This document shows, piece after piece, positions 59,668 through 64,000 of a stretch of 64,000 bases of DNA; the first letter of the stretch is position 1, and each line of letters starts with the position of its first letter. Position numbers and translations under genes: made by a program. The notes under the pieces are model-generated. The model was not told the DNA's origin and did no database searches. It worked only from the letters and a program-made list of their open reading frames with translations. The stretch comes from Chitinophagaceae bacterium (lineage in GTDB: Bacteria; Bacteroidota; Bacteroidia; Chitinophagales; Chitinophagaceae). The stretch is taken from positions 248,001 through 312,000 of the forward strand of contig JABFRU010000002.1 of NCBI GenBank assembly GCA_013140985.1, in the 5' to 3' direction.

Positions 59668-61325
59668 TGTACATCGTTTTGCTCTTTTATATTCAATAGC
59701 ATCAGCAGTTCAAAAAGTATTACAATTGATAATTGCTCATACCAATACTCAACTCCAAAACAGCCAAGTAATAACAATAATAGTGGGATACCATAGCTGA
59801 GTTTCTTCAGGTATTTTATATAAAATGCAAGGTATAGCAGGATGAAGGCAAGTATTCCTGCCAAACCATATTCTGCGATCAACTGATCATATACTGAATT
59901 AGGACTATTGACCAGTGAATGCAATTCGATATCCTTACTGAAATAGGTGAGATAAAGATTAAGATGGTTGTTCAAAAAATCATTGTGTATATATGCCATT
60001 CTTTTCGGATAGCTTCCCGCCATTTGCAGGGCTGTGGCACGGAAAGCAAGTTTGGAAGAAAAATTTCCCATACCAGTGCCGGTAATCATTTTCAGTGGAT
60101 GAACCTTGAGAAATTGAAAAGTTTGGCGCAAGGCAATGAACTTTCCGGGGATTTTCCGGGCCTTGGTCTGGCTGAGACTTGTATCAAAAGCCGGGATCGT
60201 TGTATGTGCGAATTCCATCAACCCTTTTTGATAAGCTGTTGTATCTCTTCTTCGCTGGTATGGTTCAGTATGGATATTGGCTTTGGGAATAGTTGGTTTT
60301 ATTCCTGAAGAGATACTGGCTGTTGTCGCCATTGTTGTTGGTAAGGAAGGGTCTTTATTAACCCGGACCTCTAACGTTTTTTTAGCAAGACTATCCAGGT
60401 AAAGCATAGCCGTTTTTTGTTTTTTTTCTTCAGCAGTAAGAAGGCTATCGGGTTTCTCTGTAACAGGAGCAACGATCTTTTGCTGGGCTATTGCTTTGAT
60501 CTTTTTATCAAAGAATTTGTTGTAAAAGCCAATAACATAATTGTCATTCTGCGGAGATATTTTGGTCATGAAGATCACCATCAATAAAGAACAAACCACA
60601 ATGATGCTTTTTTGACCCTTTGTACTTTGAAAAATAAAAAGATAAAAAAGCACAAACAGCAACAATACATTGGTAAAGTTGCTTGCCGTAAGCAATAGTA
60701 CCACCATGCAGAGCAATACAAGGAGCATTTTGTTTCGTTTCAAAAAATAAACGATCCCAAAGGAATTTAATATGGCATTTGTGGTAGAAACGTCCAGCGT
60801 AATGCCTGTCATGAAATCTCCCGTTCCAATAAAGTATTTCTGACGCATGCCCTGGTATATGTAAGGATTCAATGAACCTGCATCCAGCATGATCAAAATC
60901 AACTGGCCAATTGTTACAGCAATGTTCAAAATAAAAAAGAGGGTAATGGTAGCATGCAATTTATCCGTGTCGGTCTTTTTAACGAACCAGCTATTTAGCA
61001 ATGCTGCACCTATGCATAGCAGCCAGAAAAGAATACCGGTCAATGTTGTGAAAAGGTAAGGGACAGAGATGGAGGTGATATTGATAAGAAGATTGATCAC
61101 TCCTATTATGATCATACTGACATAGAACCAAATGAACTTTTGACGGTAAAAATCTTTCTCTAAAAAAAGGTTTCTGTTCAATAACAGGAAGAAAACAACA
61201 GCGGCGATCTTTACCGGCATTTTTACATTAAGAAAAAATACCAGGAAAAGCAATAGGATCCAGTTTATTTTACTGAGATAATTGTTCTTGAACCGGTCTA
61301 TAGCGTTTGTTAGTATTAACAGCAC
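59664..61325 (-). CDS. Second polymerase/ligase-like membrane protein with large periplasmic loop
   Basis: A 553-residue membrane protein with about eight hydrophobic segments in the first 250 residues and three at the end. Between them is an exceptionally large soluble loop (roughly residues 260-480), rich in Lys, Thr and Pro, that ends in GTGMGNFSSKLAFRA and LVNSPNSVYDQLIAEYGLAGI. The final block resembles the Wzy_C signature, but the usual NAHN is changed to NSPN, so ligase or polymerase activity is inferred only loosely. The start is a GTG at 61325, six bases after the stop of the flippase gene. Length well exceeds typical Wzy proteins. Confidence 0.75.
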   Translation of the reverse strand: MLLILTNAIDRFKNNYLSKINWILLLFLVFFLNVKMPVKIAAVVFFLLLNRNLFLEKDFYRQKFIWFYVSMIIIGVINLLINITSISVPYLFTTLTGILFWLLCIGAALLNSWFVKKTDTDKLHATITLFFILNIAVTIGQLILIMLDAGSLNPYIYQGMRQKYFIGTGDFMTGITLDVSTTNAILNSFGIVYFLKRNKMLLVLLCMVVLLLTASNFTNVLLLFVLFYLFIFQSTKGQKSIIVVCSLLMVIFMTKISPQNDNYVIGFYNKFFDKKIKAIAQQKIVAPVTEKPDSLLTAEEKKQKTAMLYLDSLAKKTLEVRVNKDPSLPTTMATTASISSGIKPTIPKANIHTEPYQRRRDTTAYQKGLMEFAHTTIPAFDTSLSQTKARKIPGKFIALRQTFQFLKVHPLKMITGTGMGNFSSKLAFRATALQMAGSYPKRMAYIHNDFLNNHLNLYLTYFSKDIELHSLVNSPNSVYDQLIAEYGLAGILAFILLYLAFYIKYLKKLSYGIPLLLLLLGCFGVEYWYEQLSIVILFELLMLLNIKEQNDVQ

Positions 61326-61331
61326 AGAAAT

Positions 61332-62774
61332 TTATCCAGGTTTTTTCTTTTTGATCGATCGGAGAATATAACCTATATCGTTTATTCTCAATTGCCTGGT
61401 TGCCAGCAATAAAAAAGAAAATACGGGTATGGCGAAGAGGAGGCGCAAAGCAACATCATCAAACAGGTAAAAGGCTCCCAGCCCGGTGCTGCCTGCAGCT
61501 ATCATGCAAATGATCAATGATTGCCATGTATCCCTGATCTTAGATAAGGAGGATGACCGCATGTAATTAATATATTCAACGATCATTGCTGAAAGATAGA
61601 CCAATGCTGCCCCTGTTACATTATACAGCGGGATGAAGATGAGATCACCAATCAGAATGATGCAAAATGTAACGAGAGTGATCCGTAAAATTAACTTTAA
61701 CCGGTTCTGCGCAAAATTGGCTGACCATATGATATTGCTGATATACTGAAAAGGAATGCAACAGGAGAGAATGAGAAATGTTTGTTGATTTACAGCGCCA
61801 TATTTATTGCCCGTTAATGAATCAATGAAAGGCGCCCAAATGATATTCAGGATAAGCGGCACTATGGAGGCTAATATCATCTCGCCCCGCACCAAAAGAC
61901 TAAGCCTTTCTTTTTGTTGTAATAGGGATTGCTCGGTATTGGCAGCAAAATACCTGGAAAAGCGGCTTAATAATACCGGTGCGATGATCAGCAGTGGGAG
62001 AGGGGATAATTCATAGACCCGGTAAGCAAAACTGTATTCTGCTGTAATAGCTGCGGTGGAAAAAAAACCAAGTAATATCCAGTCCATTCTTGATATACCG
62101 GCCATCAAAACAGCTACGCCAATCTGCGGCAACGATTCTTTTAATAAAAGAACATAATCGCTAAACCGAATATGAGCAGAAAGTTTTACCTGCATCCGGT
62201 TGGTGACCAGATAAAAACTAACCATTAATTCTATAAATGAAGTGGCAATAAATATGCCCAGCACCCATTGTATTGTGAGTTCAGAGAAAGCAATAATGAT
62301 GCATAAGCTGACTGTCCTGATCAGGTTGGCTGTTGATGACATAACGGCCAGGTAGATGAATTTTTCTTTGCCGTTTGCTACATTCTTAAATGGTAGTGCA
62401 AAAAAAGTAAGCAGCTGGCTTATGCCAAGTGCCAGCAAAAAACTATGCAATGTAAAAAATGCCGGGAAAATAAAACTCAGCACTAAAAGCAGGAGATAAA
62501 ATCCCAGGCCCGATAACAATACATGCACCATAAAAAGTGTCATGATGCCTGAAGTATCCTGGTCAACGGCTGCTCTTCTGACTACGATCTGTTCTAATCG
62601 CAGGCTTAAAATAGTAACGACGAACATCAGAACGGCATAGGACCAATTCAGTTCACCATAAACGTCTTTGGGTAAGTATAGGGAAGTGATCAGGAATACC
62701 GCAATGCCCAATACCTGGTTCATGATCACCTGGAATGTGCTGGCAGAAACATCGGTAAGCAGTTTACGGGTCAT
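61332..62774 (-). CDS. Wzx-type polysaccharide flippase
   Basis: A 480-residue inner-membrane protein with about fourteen hydrophobic segments of the polysaccharide-transport (PST/MOP) type, which flips undecaprenyl-linked repeat units to the periplasm. The opening VMNQVLGIAVFLITSLYLPKDVYGE resembles Wzx N-termini, with a conserved-looking late segment VTGAALVYLSAMIVEYINYM. Multidrug efflux MATE proteins share the fold, but the surrounding glycosyltransferase genes make the flippase role far more likely. ATG at 62774 is the first codon with family-like sequence. Only one Wzx is present. Confidence 0.88.
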   Translation of the reverse strand: MTRKLLTDVSASTFQVIMNQVLGIAVFLITSLYLPKDVYGELNWSYAVLMFVVTILSLRLEQIVVRRAAVDQDTSGIMTLFMVHVLLSGLGFYLLLLVLSFIFPAFFTLHSFLLALGISQLLTFFALPFKNVANGKEKFIYLAVMSSTANLIRTVSLCIIIAFSELTIQWVLGIFIATSFIELMVSFYLVTNRMQVKLSAHIRFSDYVLLLKESLPQIGVAVLMAGISRMDWILLGFFSTAAITAEYSFAYRVYELSPLPLLIIAPVLLSRFSRYFAANTEQSLLQQKERLSLLVRGEMILASIVPLILNIIWAPFIDSLTGNKYGAVNQQTFLILSCCIPFQYISNIIWSANFAQNRLKLILRITLVTFCIILIGDLIFIPLYNVTGAALVYLSAMIVEYINYMRSSSLSKIRDTWQSLIICMIAAGSTGLGAFYLFDDVALRLLFAIPVFSFLLLATRQLRINDIGYILRSIKKKKPG

Positions 62775-62838
62775 AGAAAATTCCGGTCAGGTGATTTTAT
62801 CATTTTCGTTGGGATGTTTTTGTAAGATAATATTTTTC

Positions 62839-63927
62839 TTATTGGCAGGCATGCAGGAGTAGCTCTTCATAAGCATTTACAATTTTTACAGGATCGTAAA
62901 TGTTCCGGATCTTTTCAATATTCCTTATCCTGTTCTGATCGTTTGTTGATCCAATTTTTGGTTTGTTGATGATCGCAGCAACTTCAGCAGCCGATGAAAA
63001 AAAATCAGCTTCTTGTTGCAATACTGCTTTATTAAAGATATTATTATGTGCAGCAACATTGCATCCGCAAGCCATTGCTTCTAATAAGGAAGGGTTGGTT
63101 CCCCCAACAGAATGGCCATGAAAATACAATGAAGAATAATGGCGGATATTATTCAATACAAGATCATCATAAACAGGTCCTGCGAAAATTATCTTAGTGT
63201 GTTTATACTTGCTGGTCAAATATCTCCCGGTTTTATTATCAGTGTTGCCAATTATGATTAATGGGTAATGATGACCTGATCCCAAATATCCAGTGATCAC
63301 CATCTCAATATTATTTTCCGGCTCCATCCGGGCTATCAGTAAAAGGTATTCGTATGGTGTGAGATTATATGAATTTAGTGTTGCAGGATCTGCTTCTATA
63401 AAGACAGCGGCGGGATAAGGAATGTAAACCGGTTTTATTTTATAGGTGGTGAAAAGATATTCCTGCATGGCTGGTGAATCCGCAATCATAATATGCGAAT
63501 GTTTGGCGGCTAATGATTCTGCCCGTTTCAGAAATTTTCTTGTTAGCCAATTGTATTTTGTTCTTTTCCATTCCAGGCCATCCATATTTACAATATTGAT
63601 GGTGTTTTTTGGCCAGCGCCGCCACCAAATAGAATCACTGGAATATCCGAAGTGCAACAGCACATCATAATTTTGTTGACGGGCATCTCTGTTGCAGTTC
63701 AGGTCATACAAAAACTGGCCAAATGTTCCCAGTTTATGTTCCGGGTCTTTGCAATGAATGATCTGTACGCCGTTCCATTCTTTTTGCTGGTAAGGATGAA
63801 GATGCGAGTTATAAACAAAAACCTGGTGTCCTTTTTTTACCAATGCCGGTGCAAGGAATTGAGTGAATTGTTCAAACCCTCCATAATGATTGGGTATTCC
63901 TCTCGTACCAAGAATGCCGATCTTCAT
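62839..63927 (-). CDS. Glycosyltransferase with DUF1972 N-terminal domain
   Basis: A 362-residue GT-B glycosyltransferase. The N-terminal domain begins MKIGILGTRGIPNHYGGFEQF and contains DVLLHFGYSSDSIWW and INIVNMDGLEWKRTKYN, the DUF1972 type found in rhamnosyltransferases such as WchF that act early in capsule assembly. The C-terminal half has LLIARMEPENNIEMVITGYL and YFHGHSVGGTNPSLLEAMACGC with the GT4-like E-motif. It would add a deoxysugar or hexose to the lipid-linked first sugar; the donor is inferred from family precedent only. Its ATG is two bases after the stop of the next gene. Confidence 0.9.
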   Translation of the reverse strand: MKIGILGTRGIPNHYGGFEQFTQFLAPALVKKGHQVFVYNSHLHPYQQKEWNGVQIIHCKDPEHKLGTFGQFLYDLNCNRDARQQNYDVLLHFGYSSDSIWWRRWPKNTINIVNMDGLEWKRTKYNWLTRKFLKRAESLAAKHSHIMIADSPAMQEYLFTTYKIKPVYIPYPAAVFIEADPATLNSYNLTPYEYLLLIARMEPENNIEMVITGYLGSGHHYPLIIIGNTDNKTGRYLTSKYKHTKIIFAGPVYDDLVLNNIRHYSSLYFHGHSVGGTNPSLLEAMACGCNVAAHNNIFNKAVLQQEADFFSSAAEVAAIINKPKIGSTNDQNRIRNIEKIRNIYDPVKIVNAYEELLLHACQ

Positions 63928-63929
63928 GA

Positions 63930-64000
63930 TCAGATAAATTTTTTATATACGTCAAGTGTTGCTGCTGCGGTATGTTGCCAGGTATATTGTTCCTGTATTT
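63930..64000 (-). CDS. C-terminal end of a probable glycosyltransferase, cut by window edge
   Basis: Only the last 22 residues and the stop codon (63930-63932) are visible on the minus strand. The tail YTWQHTAAATLDVYKKFI is similar to the C-terminal helix that ends many family 4 glycosyltransferases (the W-x-x-TA pattern). It lies two bases before the DUF1972 glycosyltransferase gene and so probably belongs to the same operon. The identification rests on this short stretch alone. Confidence 0.6.
   Translation of the reverse strand, partial: IQEQYTWQHTAAATLDVYKKFI

Noticed and set aside
1-64000. CRISPR arrays, prophage genes, IS transposases
   Set aside because: No regularly spaced repeats with unique spacers and no transposase, integrase or phage structural proteins were seen. 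The only mobile-element candidates are the small hairpin repeats and the GIY-YIG locus.

Overview
The window is a chromosomal segment of a Bacteroidota bacterium, most likely of the Chitinophagaceae or a close relative. The signs are AT-rich DNA, genes that mostly lack Shine-Dalgarno sequences, Bacteroidota-type -7 promoter elements (TAnnTTTG) 15 to 30 bases before several starts, a type IX secretion (T9SS) C-terminal sorting domain, and lineage-typical families such as DUF4293 and a DUF6427-like membrane protein. There are no phage, CRISPR or transposase genes.

Bases 1-23000 are housekeeping and hypothetical genes: a truncated TPR-type secreted protein, metG, a secreted protein coupled to an LD-carboxypeptidase, two paralogous membrane-anchored alpha/beta hydrolases flanking a lipoprotein, kup, purQ, a DsbD-N domain protein plus full DsbD, an ECF sigma factor, uvrA, a DUF4293 protein and glyA. 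Many gaps hold long imperfect inverted repeats built from short repeated units, or small hairpin repeats. Two copies of one hairpin repeat supply the stop codon of the neighbouring gene.

Bases 23000-42000 hold a sugar nucleotidyltransferase, a LysR regulator divergent from a five-gene operon (rhodanese, GNAT, small transporter, alpha/beta hydrolase, serine beta-lactamase-like hydrolase), a nitronate monooxygenase-like enzyme, an ABC-2 exporter with a downstream coiled-coil membrane protein under a palindrome-rich promoter, a T9SS cargo protein, a secreted HEVGH protein, an FAD-dependent oxidoreductase, a 5'-nucleotidase split into two genes in reversed order, and dnaA.

Bases 42000-42820 are the most unusual part. 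A normal tRNA-Pro(TGG) is followed by a terminator, a small GIY-YIG nuclease gene, and a second complete tRNA-Pro-like copy. In that copy the D-arm is replaced by a perfect 8-bp GC hairpin, and its 5' end supplies the nuclease's stop codon. A truncated tRNA-Pro-like 5' piece with the same kind of hairpin lies just upstream of the true tRNA. This looks like a tRNA-targeting GIY-YIG / hairpin element.

Bases 42847-64000 form a surface-polysaccharide locus: a priming sugar transferase, a nucleotidyltransferase-fold protein, a tightly overlapping set of three radical-SAM proteins (two probably B12-dependent) with three methyltransferases and an unrecognised protein, at least six glycosyltransferases, an MsbA-like ABC exporter, two polymerase/ligase-like membrane proteins and a Wzx-type flippase. 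The window ends inside a further probable glycosyltransferase gene.
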